Of a DNA stretch of 64,000 bases, positions 33,903-46,545 are shown piece by piece. The notes beneath the pieces are model-generated. The model had not been told where the DNA came from, made no database searches, and saw only the letters and a list, made by a program, of their open reading frames with translations. The position numbers and the translations under genes are program-made. Every line of letters starts with the position of its first letter. Within the stretch, counting starts at the first letter, position 1. The stretch comes from Panicum virgatum (taxonomy: Eukaryota > Streptophyta > Magnoliopsida > Poales > Poaceae): positions 46,844,198 through 46,908,197 of the forward strand of contig NC_053142.1 of assembly GCF_016808335.1 (NCBI RefSeq), read 5' to 3'.

Positions 33903-36888
33903 CTAGCATTTCGTGAGGATCTCGGCGCCGGTCCTGGTGATCAGAATCGTGTGCTCAAACTGGGCAGCCAAGCTGCCGTCCGTCGTCACGGCGGTCCAGC
34001 CGTCGTCCCACATGTCGCAGACGGTGCTCCCCATGGATAGGATCGGCTCTGGACAAGAAAGTTCGGCAGCATTGGCAGCAGTCAGGAACACAAGCGCGTG
34101 ACCCCGAGAGCAAAAAATCAAAACTGGCTGGCTTTACTGAGTTCGCCAAGAATGAGTTAGGACCCTGCGTACCTATTGTGAATGTCTGCCCTTCAACCAT
34201 CTGACCCGGCTTGTTGTTACCTGTTCAAGTCCATAACAGTCAGGTCTAGAAATTGCAAAAGTTACCACTAGAAGATCAATGCTAACAAAGATCTTCCAGA
34301 CCTATCATTAATAGCTACTCTATCTTTTGTTGCAGATATAGGCATGCCACCTATTATTGGTGCAGAAAAATATTGTTTCTAAGATATGACTCTCACCAAA
34401 ACCAACAATCATGTTTCTGTATGATGACTGATTAATTCAGTTAACTAGATGAAACGGCATAAAAAACCTAAACTGAATGTCTGCAGCCTGGTTTCGTCAT
34501 TCGAAAATATCTAAACTTCAGCAAAATCTGCTCTTCCTCTCAAGAGCAGTTCTTATCTAACAAAAAACATTTATTCTCAGAAGAAAAGGTGCATGAATGT
34601 ATCCACAATCACAGAACAGCTTATATAGGCAAATGCTAAACCTGTTACTTACGCTGGTGATATATAATTGGTTCTGAATGAAATACTCTGCCAACTCCAT
34701 GCCCAACAAAACACTCCACAACACCAAATCCATGCCTCTCAGCATGTTCGCTGAAATGGTCAAGCAAACGAGTGGATTAAAGCCATTATAGTAGTATCTG
34801 ATATGAAATAAAATTTGATATAACCACGGTAATCATGTAGGAAAAAGTAGCTGAAACTTGCTTTGGAATTCATTTTACATCAATGCTGGTGTGCAAATAT
34901 GGGAGACATTGACTGGATGCATGAAACAGGTAGTAGTGTTTCATAGTCAAAAGTGTTCCATTGTTCTCATGCCACTTTATATTATGCATTGGCAACAATA
35001 TTTGGTTTGACAATGCTTTTTATTCAGAACATTGCTTCTTTCAATCCTGGCCCAAAGATCTAAGAGGTTTCCTTTCTGGCAGAACTAACCCAGTAACTAT
35101 ACCAAGAAATACAGTCAAAAGCTGATATTGAATGAACTATAGATACAAGGGATCCCTAGATACAATTATCATTGCTTGCTGGCCATGAAATAAATCAGTG
35201 GAAATAGCATACCTTATTCTTCTGCCAATCTTCTTAAAGCTGGTACCATGTTTGCATGTTGATATGCCTCTGAGCAGGCACTCTTCGGTAACCTGATATG
35301 CACAGTAGTATTCTGGTTACTGAAGCTTACATTATTAGCAGTCGTCCTTAGCCACAAAAAATATGTATATGCAAGAAAACATGTACGATGATACATTACA
35401 CACCTTACAATAATTCTTATCTCCTAATCAAGCAATTTTTTTTTTGCAGAAATCACTCCTTAGGAAATAAACCAGTGGCCAATGTGCAATTTTACCTTTG
35501 CATTATGAAGATTTGTCATCAATTTATGTCCCATATAAAAGTGGGAATGAAATAAAAGGAACGTGTAGAGTTACAATGTGTGGAAACTAGAGCTGCTATT
35601 CATGACTAAAAAATAGTAGATCGCAAGAGCAAGCATTACAAGTGCTCCAGAGAAAAGGGTAGATACCTTCACAAGTCGTTTATTGGCTTCGTCAACTTCT
35701 CCACAAAGAAATGTTTTAGAGGTGTCCCCATGATAACCCTGAAATGGTGAGGGCACATCAGGGGACGACATCCAAATTAAATTCCATGAAGCATGAACAC
35801 TTGAACTCAATACTATGAAGTGACAATAATTATATATGACCAAGAGAGTAAACAACGTACATTCAAGTAGACAGTGACATCGATGTTAATTATGTCTCCA
35901 TCCTGGAAAATACTAATGCAAGATAATTAGTTACTCCGGCTGTGGAACTGTGTAGTTGAAAGGCCCAGAAGTGTGATATGGGCAGAAAACATGTCGATGC
36001 AAGGCTTTCTGAACCTGTAGTTCGCGTGAATCAGGAATTCCATGGCACATGCATTCGTTCACTGATGTGCATACGCTCTTTGGAAACCCACCATATCCAA
36101 GTGGGGATGGATAGGCTCCAGCATCAATGATCATCTTGTGCACTGCTTTATCAATTTCGTCTGTTGTTACAGAGGGCTGATAGAAAATGCAATAGATTTC
36201 TCACTGAAGATATACTAATGATGAAGTACAAAGAAAGAGAAAAATGTATCTTATAAACAAAATCAGCATTTCAATCATGATTAGGTTAAACATAGTAGTG
36301 GAAGTGCTGAGAAGCATCTTACTTTCACTAATGTTCCTGCATATTCAAGAACACGAGCAGCAAGCTCGCAAGCAGCTCTCATGTGGACGATGCTCTCTTT
36401 GTCGTGCATTTGTATCTCTTTTGCTATCTCTGGTACATCTTTTGTGCCAACATAAGGAGGTCGAGGTATGCTTCCTGGTACAGGAAGTGGTGGGCTAACA
36501 GTTCCACGAATCAGGGCTGCTCTTTTCTTTGGCTGTTCAGACTCTTTTGACCTTCGAGTTTCAGTTTCAGTAAGCATCAAAATTAGTATGCAGGTAGAGT
36601 GGTACAGACGCAGTGGCACTAGCAGTCCAGCACTCATATGCCCTACGTGATTAGACAATTGGTTTCGAATTACATAACGGAAGCAACAGGGAGGATTCTA
36701 TACCTCGTACTTGCTTTCTCCAAACCCCCCAATCTCTTTGCTTGGACAAGGAAAAGCTTCTTCTTAAGGCATGTTCTCCCTAGAATAGTTGAAAGAAGAC
36801 ACGCCGCCGGAGAGAACAGATTACCTCGGCCACCGGAGAGCAACGGTGCGGGGCAGTGGAGCTCCATGGACGGGACTCTAGTCGCCAT
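33903..36888 (-). CDS. methionine aminopeptidase type I, organellar (MAP1-like)
   Basis: Ten exons, all with GT-AG introns and consistent phase: 36888-36825, 36779-36704, 36551-36323, 36176-36015, 35902-35861, 35738-35667, 35292-35213, 34750-34653, 34220-34173 and 34048-33903. They code 338 residues. The enzyme removes the initiator Met from new proteins. All five metal ligands of type I enzymes are present: Asp in NIDVTVY, Asp in YHGDTSKT, His in VGHGVGR, Glu in FTIEPILSMG and Glu in QFEHTILI. The substrate-binding His (CHGIPD) is kept too. The N-terminal 60 or so residues are Ser/Arg/Leu-rich and look like a plastid or mitochondrial transit peptide, and there is no type-I zinc finger extension, so this is the MAP1B/C/D class. 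An in-frame upstream ATG at 36945 would add 19 residues. Confidence 0.93.
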
Positions 36889-36945
36889 TAGAGCCGGCGG
36901 CGGTCTCCCACAAATCTGCAATGGGGCGAGCGACGGGGTCGCCAA

Positions 36946-37859
36946 ATTGGATTGGTAGTCGCGCGCGGCGAGGGGGATGGAGCCTGACGGGACGGACAGA
37001 GAAGAAGAGGATAATGCGAAATGAAAATAGATTTTCGCCTCTTTTCATCCCAGCAAATGAAGGGCCCGCCCGATAGCTGAACCTACTGTTTTACAGAACC
37101 CCCCTACATCTTTACACAAAACCCCCTAATTTTTTATCTAGATTATTAATCCGATCCAAATATTTATATAAAACCCCCTAAATCGAATCGCGATCCAATT
37201 GCGATCCGAATTTATTATGAAATTACCTCCTATACTGGGTCAAAAAATTTACAATAGGGCTATTGTTCTGGTGCGCCGGTTTCCTCCCGCGAATGACTAC
37301 GACTGCCGCCACTGCAAATAACATGTATTTTCCAGAGATCCTCATCCTGCTCCAAATAAGCACTCGCCTCGCATCATCATTCTAGTTTCGCCTCAAGCAA
37401 ACGCACCTCGTCGTGCTCCCGTGCTCCGGCCGCGACCCCATCGCCGTCTTTCTGGGAACCAAACTATGGCCGCATGATAGAGAATTAACCTCGGCGAACA
37501 TAGTACCTTCCCACCTACGATGGCAGTCCAGTAGTACGGCAAGCAGAGTACGAAATCGCAACTAAAAATTTGGAAGAATTCCTCGGACAAGAGTACGGTG
37601 GGCGAACACCCTGCAAAATCTGAGCGAGTTTTTGCCATAGCGGCCTCATCCGGCGCGACTCTGGAGAGAAGTACTCTGCCGCCGTGTCGATTCGCTCGCA
37701 CGGGGTTCATACTGCGCATCAAGCCCCTGCCGACATGGACGCCGGACGAGGAGGCGCGTCTCCAAGGAGCACGGCTTACTGCAGTGGCGATGCATGCCAT
37801 CACACATGACGAGGCGTGCCGCAAGCCTCAAGCCCCCAACCATTGTTGGCCCTCAAGTA
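36946..37859. other. promoter region of the aminopeptidase gene and intergenic
   Basis: The leader and promoter of the gene lie at about 36946-37060. AT-rich sequence with repeated ACCCCCTA units follows (about 37095-37185). 37260-37850 has open frames but no recognised protein. Confidence 0.4.
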
Positions 37860-37860
37860 A

Positions 37861-38008
37861 GGTTTTAAATAGGCAGTTATAGCTGTTAGGAGGGCAGCCA
37901 CTATGATATTTAGTCTGCTATAACCTACTTAACGCCGTAACGACAGCCCTGCCGTTAAACACCGTAACGATAACCCTGCCACTAAACGCCTTAGCCAGCG
38001 ATTTAAAA
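37861..38008. mobile_element. small MITE-like element with GGTTTTAAAT ends
   Basis: Ends GGTTTTAAAT and ATTTAAAACC bound 148 bp with internal near-repeats (CGCCGTAACGA / CACCGTAACGA). Related in type to the TATAGCG-rich elements near 41.0 and 41.4 kb. Confidence 0.45.
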
Positions 38009-38153
38009 CCACGCCCTCAAGCTAGACGAGTTCGTCCGAGATTTCGTGAATCAACTAGCAACAATGTAGTCACTGTACATATGTCTATGCAGTCAATTCA
38101 TTTCTGGGCACAGCTGATTCTACATGTACGTTGCCAGGACAGCATCCAGGCGC

Positions 38154-38906
38154 TCACTCGTTCTCGGCGACAGGAACATGAGGCAGATCGGTGGGCGCGC
38201 CTGGACAACATGAGCATGGACCGGAGCACGGAGCCGAGAGCGTCCCCGCAGATGAGACCGGCGGCGACCGCAGACGCGCGCCGTCGCCGTCGAGTCTCCT
38301 CCACAGGTACATCCCGATGCTCCCGATGGAAATGCCGATGGGTACCTTGGGCGGCATGAAGAAGGCAATGGCGACGGCGATGGTGCACGGGAGGTACCGC
38401 CCGACGCGCCAGCCCCTCCGCGCGGACACCTCGCGGAGCACGCTGTTGGCCAGCGCCACGGCGAAGAAGATCTTGCTGAGCAGCAGGCTGTGCCTGGGGA
38501 ACGCCTGCTGGGACACGCCGAGGATGGCCATGCCACGGTACACCTTGGCGTACGGGGCGACGGGGACGCCGTCGCCGCCGTTGTACGCCCCGTACAGCAT
38601 CCAGAAGATGACCGGGTTGATCACGCAGCCGAGCGCCGTCCCGGCGACATGGCTGATGAGCATGGCGTGCGGCGAGGTGAGGGTGAGGTAGCCCGTCCTG
38701 AAGACCTGCATGAGGTCGCCCGCGGTGATGACGGCGGACAGCATGATGACGCCGCCGGCGAGCCCGGCGACCACGCCGCCGTTCTGGAGCCCCACCCACG
38801 AGCCGAAGGCGAGCACGGCGATCTTGCCGTACGTGGGCCCGAGGTTCGCGGACGTCATGCCGATGCCGTACGTGTTGCAGAAGGCGAACAGCGGCACGGT
38901 GAGGTA
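38154..38906 (-). pseudogene. yellow stripe-like (YSL) transporter, C-terminal third
   Basis: Minus-strand sequence codes the last part of an oligopeptide/YSL transporter: AYLTVPLFAFCNTYGIGM, NLGPTYGKIAVLAFGSWVGL, LMQVFRTGYLTLTSP, then hydrophobic segments and FMPPKVPIGISIGS. YSL proteins move metal-nicotianamine or phytosiderophore complexes across membranes. Near 38283 the frame shifts (GLICGDALGSVL lies one frame over), and it shifts again near 38205 (PPICLMFLSP in the third frame), so the C-terminus is doubly frameshifted. Its N-terminal side meets a Mutator-like end at 38907. The bases CGGTGAGGTA (38897-38906) recur in inverse form at 40161-40170. Confidence 0.88.
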
Positions 38907-38985
38907 CGCTTTTGTTCTGCTACCGCAGGGTGGCCGGTACCGCCAGAGTTTTTGGCCGTAGATTCAGCTGCAAATCCGCGTTGCG
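38907..38985. mobile_element. 79-bp hybrid remnant of Mutator-like elements
   Basis: The left end, CGCTTTTGTTCTGCTACCGC, matches the right end of the 7.4-kb element at 47583 (inverse). The right end, read inward, is CGCAACGCGGATT and matches that element's left end at 40171 (CAAACGCGGATT). It lies between the YSL C-terminal and middle pieces, with a different duplicated gene sequence on each side. Confidence 0.75.
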
Positions 38986-40170
38986 GTGGCGCAGCTCCCC
39001 TTCACGCGCCAGGAGAACGCCGTGATCCAGACCTTCGTCGTCTCCTGCGCCAACATCGCCTACACCGGCGGCTTCGGCTCCTACATCCTGGCGATGAGCC
39101 GGACCTCGGCCGTGGACGGCGGCCCCGGGAACAGCGGCGGCAACGTCGCGGAGCCCCAGATCGTCCGGCTGATGGCGTTCCTCTTCCTCACCAGCTTCGT
39201 CGGCGTCTTCGCCGTCAGGCCCTTCAGGAACAGCCTCGTCATCCGGCACAACCTACCGTTCCCCACCGACATGGCCACGGCGCACTTCATCAACAGCATC
39301 CACACGCCGCACGGCGCCAAACAAGCAAGGTAACACTAAGTCACTAACAGTCGATGTCGATCCACCAAATTAATACTCCGTTTTTGTTCATAAATTAGAA
39401 GCAACATGTCTTACAATTTTTTTCCCGTTTTCTCACGCCGCAGTATGCAAGTGTCAGTCATGTTCAAACCTTGGGTGGAGCTATCGCGTCGTCGCTCTGG
39501 CAGTGGTTCTACGAAGGCGGCATGCACTGCGGCTTCCGGTCCTTCCCCATTTTCGGCCTTACCGCAGCTCGATTTGGGTACGTAACGTAAGCCAGAAAAA
39601 AAAATTCTGAAAATCGAACAAGAACACCATGAAGTGTTATTGTGTTAAGCTCGATCCAAAACATGCAACGTGTCAGGTTCTTCTTCGACTTCTCGATGAC
39701 CGACATCGGCATCGGGTTCTTAAGCCAGTACAAGGTCACCATCTCGATGCTCGCGGGATCCGTGGTGTCCTGGGGGATCATGCTGCCGTACATCATGACC
39801 AAGGAGGGCAGCTGGTACCCTCGTGGCATCGGCGTCATCAACGCCTACCGATGGTTCATCGGGATATCCATGGTCCTCGCTGACGGCCTCTTCCACATGC
39901 TCTGCATCCTGCTCCGGACGCTCCGCGGGATGCGCAGGCGGCGGCACTCCCGGCTCGCCACGCTGCCGTCCATGTGCCTCGGCGCCGACGACCGGCCGCC
40001 GGCGCGGAGCTTCGACGACCGGCGGCGGGCGCAGGTGTTCCTTCGCGACCGGGTGTACGACCCGGCCGCCGTCGTCGGCTACATCGCCCTGTCAGCCGTC
40101 GCCATCGTCGCCATACCGCGCCTCTACCCCCAGCTGAGGTCCCGCCACGTCGCGCTCGCCTACCTCACCG
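38986..40170 (+). pseudogene. YSL transporter, middle exons, inverted
   Basis: Plus-strand exons at about 38987-39329, 39444-39577 and 39677-40170. They code [85 protein letters not shown] and SWGIMLPYIMTKEGSWYP, then GISMVLADGLFHM and PRLYPQLRSRHVALAYLT. This is the YSL block between transmembrane segments 3 and about 9. The frame across the first intron fits only if a GC donor (39324) is used or one base was lost. It is contiguous in protein terms with 47584-47884 (upstream) and 38154-38906 (downstream), both on the other strand. Confidence 0.88.
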
Positions 40171-41003
40171 CAAACGCGGATTCTATACCGCCGGGTGGTG
40201 CGTACCGCCCCCTGACGGAAGACCAGGATTCTCCAGCTTCTGCTCTGAGATTGGTGAGCTATATTCCCGTGTCTGCGACGTGGACAAGATTAGAAACGCA
40301 ATTTGACACCGTGGCAAAACCGGTTCCGAGTGAAGTCAACTGAACAACAGTAAACCGATAACCGTGTTCACACTACAGCCAATACATCTCGTGGGTTGGG
40401 TTCCTTCCAGTAGAAGCATTCAATTGGAAGCTTCCAGTAGAAGCACTCGATTCCTTCCCATGGAATAGATCACCAGTACAGGATGCGCCCCTCCTCTCAC
40501 CCCTTCCATGGATCCTCGTCGCCTCGTCATGGACATTGATCCGGTCACGAAATCCCCCCAGGCCATCGACGAGATTGCGAGGGGCACCAAGCCTAGCGAG
40601 TTTCCTGATGGGGCGATTGCACTAGTCGGGATTGGAACTACCAAGAAGTCAATGGATGCATCGACGACAGCTCAAGAAGAGAGTGGGAGCTTGCAGAGCG
40701 CAGGCGTCGGAGCTCATGTGCCAGAGCCGGCAAACCTCACTGGATCTTCGTCGCGGGTAAGGCCGTCCACACGTTCCTGTACCGTAATAGGATTATAAGG
40801 AAAACAGCTGCTCGGATTAGAAGTAATATAGCTGATCTGCATTAAATTTGGATATGGATTGCAATTATGATATTTCTCAACATGCAAACAAAAGATTAAA
40901 AAAAGGATACTTTAGCACTGAACCGATTGCTTGTACCAAGTTCGAGTAGAAATACATTGAGTTTGTTGATTACATTTGCACTGACCCAAAATTTCCACCA
41001 AGG

Positions 41004-41180
41004 TTCTAAATAGCGGGCTAAGGGGTTTAGCGGCTGGCCTCTGAAAACAGCTAATAGCGGGCTAAATGAGGCTATACCGGGCTATAGCGGCTAAATTACA
41101 CATGAGTTCAAATAGCGATACCATGTCTAAATAGCTATAGCGGGTTATAGCGGAAGCTATAGCGGGAGATTTAAAACTTT
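41004..41180. repeat. TATAGCGG-rich insertion
   Basis: Starts GGTTCTAAATAGCGGGCT and ends near GGGAGATTTAAAACTTTG, with many GCTATAGCG or AGCGGGCTA palindromic units. It lies in the first intron of the transposase gene. It is a MITE-like repeat of uncertain class. Confidence 0.6.
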
Positions 41181-41344
41181 GATTTCCACACCCTAGAATA
41201 TATGTGTTGAAGAGCAAATTTGGATTGATAAATTACCCTTGATTTTATGTGCGACTATATATTATCAAGCATTGTTATAGGCCTATTGCACACTCCAAAA
41301 ATTTGATTAGTGCTAAGTCAATACACTTGCATTACTACCAGTGT

Positions 41345-41515
41345 AAAAAATAGCACGCTATAGCGCCAAAATAGCGCCGCTATAGCGGCCAGAAATAGCT
41401 GTCGCGATGCTCATTAACACGCTATAGCGCCAAATAGCGCCGCTATAGCGGTAAAATAGCGTTTTGTCCAAGCTTCCGCTAAATTCTATAGCCCGCGATT
41501 TTAAACCTTGATTAC
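41345..41515. repeat. second TATAGCG-rich insertion
   Basis: Alternating CGCTATAGCGCC and CGCCGCTATAGCGG units, ending GCGATTTTAAACCTTG. Related to 41004-41180 and in the same intron. Confidence 0.6.
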
Positions 41516-44297
41516 TACCATTAAGCTTTAGATGTTTATTTAAACTCATCTGTGCGTGCACAAAAAAATTGTTAACTTAAAAATACTTCATATATTGTGC
41601 TGACAGACCAGGGGCTAGGAATGGACCTGACTACAGGGATGCCCCATCAGAGGAAAGTGCTATCACTAGAGCTCTACGGCGCGCAGCAACCGCCCCACTG
41701 GGGGCTCCGATCTTCTCCCCCCATGAAGGTACAACATTCAACAGCCATGAAGAAGCGAGGGATTTCTACAACTTGTATTCATGGGAAAAGGGATTCGGAG
41801 TTCGATTTGGTCGTGGGCGCAAGAATGCTAGCAAATATCAAACAAAACTGGATATTGTCTTCTCATGCGAGGTAGTTTAGAGAACTTTCATGCTTTTGCT
41901 ACACATCATATAAAAAAGGCTCTAAAGTTTATCACTGATCCATCAAATATTCTTGTAAAACTCTACTTGCAGGGTACCAGCAAGAACAGCAACTCTTCCA
42001 TCCGGACAGATTGTGCCGCCAAGATTAGATTGCACAGGAGAAGCGACCATGCTTGGTACATAAGCAGTGTCAACGACACCCACAATCACAGGCTTACGGA
42101 GGCATACAGCGAGAACAAGCAATGGAAGTCCCATGGTTACATAGATCCATCGACAAAGGATCTCATCAAGAAGCTAAGGGAGAACAACATTAGTGTAGGC
42201 AGAATATGCAATATACTGGGAGTCTCTGATGGTGGATCAAGGGCAAGGATGAGGAAGGAGTCCGTGAGGTCAATTTGTGCGAAGCTGGCACAAGAAAACA
42301 TGCGAGATGACATTGGCAAGACATTGAGACTGCTAGATAAGATGAAGGAGACTGACCCAGGACTGGAAGTAAGATTCCAGATCGACTCAGGTGATCGGCT
42401 GAAAATGATGCTGTGGTGCACAGGCAAAAACAGGCTGGACTATGCTACTTTTGGAGATGCCATCACATTTGATACCACCTATAGAACAAATCTATACAGC
42501 CTCCCATTTGGCCTCTTCATGGGTGTTAACAACCACTTCCAATCTATTGTTCTTGGTGGATTGCTACTGACATCAGAAAAAACATCAGACTTCGAATGGG
42601 CATTTACTAATTTCGTTGAGATAATGGGTGGTAAGGCCCCCGTTACCATGTTGACAGGTAAAAATAAAAATGCACATACCTTGGCTGCAAATCAGATTCC
42701 CATTTTCATATATGCATGTTTGTGTCTTCAAATTTAGATAACACCATCCCATTTCTAATTATTTAATTTCCATGTTCTCTTCAATTCAGTTGTACAACAT
42801 CAGAAAAAAGAATGACCAATGTAGTGTCCTTTGTGCAGATCAATGTGCTGCAATGGCTAAGGCAATGAAAACATCAATGCAAGGAACAAAACATAGATGG
42901 TGCAGATGGCATGTCCTCAAAAATGCTAAGGACAGATTGGGGAAGGTATACTCAAAGCATAAGAGGTTCAAGCATGATTTCAACAAACTCATTACCGATG
43001 AAACAAATATACCTGCCTTTGAGAAAAAATGGTGTGAATTGGTTAAGAAATACAAACTTGTGAAAAACAAGTTTTTAAAAAGGTTGTTCAAGCACCGTGA
43101 AAATGGGCAAAGCCATCCTTCATGGGTATCTTTTGTGCTGGTATGACAAGCACACAACGAAGTGAAAGCGCCAACCATATGCTGAAAAGATTCATCCAGC
43201 GTGCTGCTCCAATGCACCTGTTCGTCGCCAAATTCAATGAATTTCAAAGTGATAGGAATGACCAGGAGGGAAAGGAAGGGTTCGTCAAAACCAGGTATGC
43301 TAACAGCACAACAGAAAAAAAGGACTTCCTGAGCTAAACTTGTCACCCAAAATCATATTATTGTAATGTACAGTACAAGCCGCTTAGTGTTTCTCTGCTT
43401 TTGTTCAGGTGAATCGAAAGCTGAGAACTGGTCTCCCAATAGAGGATCATGCACACACTATTTATACAAGGGCCACGTATGAGAAGTTTTATGATGAGCT
43501 ATTTGAATCAAGCAAGTACACTATAAAATCCAAGATTGGTCAAGATGAGTATGTATTGACAGACGCAAGAGCAGACATGGAAGATGCTGCAGCTTATATC
43601 CACGTGAGGCTGCAAGGCACAGAGCGTGTAACCTGCGAATGTGGCCTCTTCGAGCATATGGGCATGCTTTGTCGTCATGCACTAAAGGTAAGGACTTCGT
43701 AAAAAACACCACTGTGAGACATTTTAAATAGCAACTACCCAAGATCACCCCACAAATCACAATGTCCTAACCCTGGTTCCCAACCACAGGTACTTGTACA
43801 TCTTGACAGGCAAGAGATACCCCCTGGCAACATACTCCATAGATGGACAAAAGATTGCGTTGAACGGTCACTTTCAGAAGAATCAAAGTTATCCCTCATA
43901 GTTCATAATGACAAACTGCGGAAGTCGGAAGAAGATGCTGCTTGATAAAGTTTTTGAAATTGCAAACAGGGAAGCGACCTTGAGCGAAACTGCATTCCAT
44001 CAGGCCATGGATGCAATAACGGGATCTTCAAGTTCTGATCCTGTATTAGCTAATTCAGATGATCCAAATATATTGGCAGCAACCTTCACTGGGCAGCTCC
44101 AACCTACTGCTTGTCCACCACGCACTGTCCTAGGAGGTAGGCCTCCGAACACAGGTCTCAAGTCATGGCTAACGAGCAGGAAGCGTCCACCCAAGGATAA
44201 AGAGAACACCCCGAGCAATTTGATAGCGGATTGGCCAGAGGAGGAGAACCCATCCACTAAAAAGAAAAGGTCACTTTCTGATATTTTGTACAACTGA

Positions 44298-45496
44298 TCA
44301 AGTTCAAGCAACAAAAGATTGCCTAGATCAGATCTCAACTGATGCCAACTACCACATATTCATCTCATTGCCTATTATCATGTATTAGATGACACCTATA
44401 TATATGAGTTATCCTGCAGAACTATTATAAATTAACTAAACTTGTACTGTCCAGCATTGGAAACATTGGATCATATTGAATTCATGCACTTGTCGCATAT
44501 CCTATTTTTGAATTCATGCTTGTCTGATATCCCATTTACTACTGTTGCTCATTTGTTGGTTCGGTTCTCTCTCTTTTGTATGAAATCAGTCATCATTACC
44601 TGTGCATCCCTTGAAAAATATATATAGAATGGTCCTCACGATGGCGTTGTGCTGTCTTGTATCACTAAAAATACTATACACTTTTCATCCAACACTAGCA
44701 TACTTTATCAGTGAGAAAATAATACATTACACACATATAGATCTAAACACCATCGTAAATTCCATGTTGGCTGCTCATATACTTCGCATACAAAAGAATG
44801 ACGCATGCTGACAGATAAACCAGCACCACAAGCATGTTGCTAAAATTTACTTCATATATATTGACAGAAATATCAATACTATTATCTCATACAGATGAAA
44901 GTTTAAAAACAAAATAACAGTTACACATAGAGTTTAACTCATGCCTGATATTGCCAAATATCAACTCATTTAACTCCTATACTATTTTTTGAGTCCAGGT
45001 CTAATAGCAACTCATGCGGTCATGCACTTCGTTGCCAGTCAACTCAACCAGCAGGCAGCCCTCCAATATTGACTACCAGTCAACCCAGCAGCATCACTTG
45101 TACTCTGGCAGACTTGTTGAACTTAGGAGCCTGTTCCACATCAGCATCCACCCCTTCCAGTAATATGGAAAAAAACTCTAAACGTAATATATATAATTCC
45201 GAAATTTCACCCAACCCTTCAAAATTACATATATAAAATACAGGATGGGATTACATTCGATCCATCTCCAACTCCTGTTCGCCTATCATTGACTTGTCGC
45301 TGCAGCCAGATATACCTCAAAATACATTGGGATCAAATGTATAAATCATGGTCTGTATGAGCAAAAAAAAAAAAAAATCACATAGCAGCAAAGCAAAGAC
45401 ATAAAGCACTGCACATCACCAAACAAAAATTTTGCACCATCAAAAGCACATTAGCAATTTGTGCACTAAATTGACAAGTTGACACCTAAAACATCA
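44298..45496. other. noncoding internal part of the MULE
   Basis: AT-rich sequence after the transposase gene, with an A13 run near 45363. No coding sequence was recognised. Confidence 0.45.
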
Positions 45497-46545
45497 ATTA
45501 AATGGAAAATAACACAGTGCTAATTTAGAGCTCGCTCTGTTTTAAAAAACGTTTTAAAACTACGTTTAATCTTGATTAAACTCTAAACTTTGGCCTAGCG
45601 TTGTGTTTAATTACAGTGTCGTTTAATCACAAAAGACGTTTAATCTACGTTTAATCACAAAAAACTCTAATCCATAGGCTAGCGTTCACCTAGCGTCTAG
45701 CGTTTTTTAAAACCTTACTTGTATGATAGCGTCAATTGAAAATGGGATGCTAGAGGATTCAAATGTGAATACAGCAAACTCAGTTCACTGAAGAAAGAAC
45801 TATATTAATATTTACTACTCTCATATGAACTATAATAATGCACAACATTTACAATATCTTTAAAGAAAAAAGCGAGAAGCAGCAGATTAAAAGTATGCAC
45901 TCAGATATTTACTATTGCATTGCATTCTCCTATGTTTTGTTGTTTGCACCTAAAATATCAATAAGTTTGCATATTAGTAATATTTGCCAAATACTATTAG
46001 ATAAGTAGCAATATTAATGATAAAGAAGTCAAAAGCTTGATCGAGTCGTATCTGCAAATTTATGGAAAAACAGATTGAACAAGAATAAATGCCGTACCCA
46101 GTCTTCTATGCAAATTCTGTACATAATAAGAGATCGAACAACCTGACGTAATTAGCATTTCCATCAAAAGACAACATGACAGGTAGACACATCCTAATAT
46201 CTTGCCATCAGTCATATAATAATTCCCATAAACCCACATGACTACTTGACACTGAAAAGGAATAAAAAAAGTCATCCATGCAATGATTTGCTAATGACAG
46301 AGTGGAAAATAGTACTAAGGAAATCAAATCAAATAAGAAAACTAAAGAGAGAGCTAACACCTCTGACAATCTGACCAGGTTTTGCCATATAATAAAACTG
46401 GTGTTCATTTTGGTGGCAAGCTTAGTCATTTCAATTAAACGGAAATAACACAGCACTAACTCAGGGCTCGCTTTTGTGACATCGTCAATTGAAAATGGGA
46501 TGCTAGAGGATTCAAAGGTGAATACAGTAAACTAAATTCGTCCCT
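45497..46545. repeat. direct duplication, one copy with an insertion
   Basis: The block at 45497-45534 plus 45716-45795 matches 46432-46545 (CGTCAATTGAAAATGGGATG and TGCTAGAGGATTCAAA in both). The first copy alone carries about 180 bp (45535-45715) with GTTTTAAAAAACG and CGTTTTTTAAAAC ends, a small element with an empty site visible in the second copy. Confidence 0.75.

Larger units (their letters stand above)
40508..44297 (+). pseudogene. FAR1/FRS-type MULE transposase gene
   Basis: Probable exons: 40508-40756 (weak), 41607-41871, 41973-42657, 42839-43294, 43409-43687 and 43790-44297. The order of parts is FAR1 DNA-binding domain (FNSHEEARDFYNLYSWEKGF, then CAAKIRLHRR and DTHNHRL), the MULE transposase core with its first Asp (ITFDTTYRTNLYSLPFGLF) and second Asp made by splicing (LT/DQCAAM), KHRWCRWHVLKNA, TSTQRSESANHML, a SWIM zinc finger (CECGLFEHMGMLCRHALK), and a Lys-rich tail. 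Lesions: a frame change in the A run near 43100, another near 43935, and exon 1 that does not join exon 2 in phase. It would have excised the element; this copy is inactive. The FHY3/FAR1 regulators descend from this family. Confidence 0.85.

Noticed and set aside
37393..37882. Possible gene between the aminopeptidase and the YSL remnant
   Set aside because: Two opposing frames of similar length without motifs or introns.
41004..41515. CRISPR-like array of GCTATAGCG units
   Set aside because: Irregular spacing, no unique spacers, and a plant intron setting. These are MITE-type palindromic repeats.
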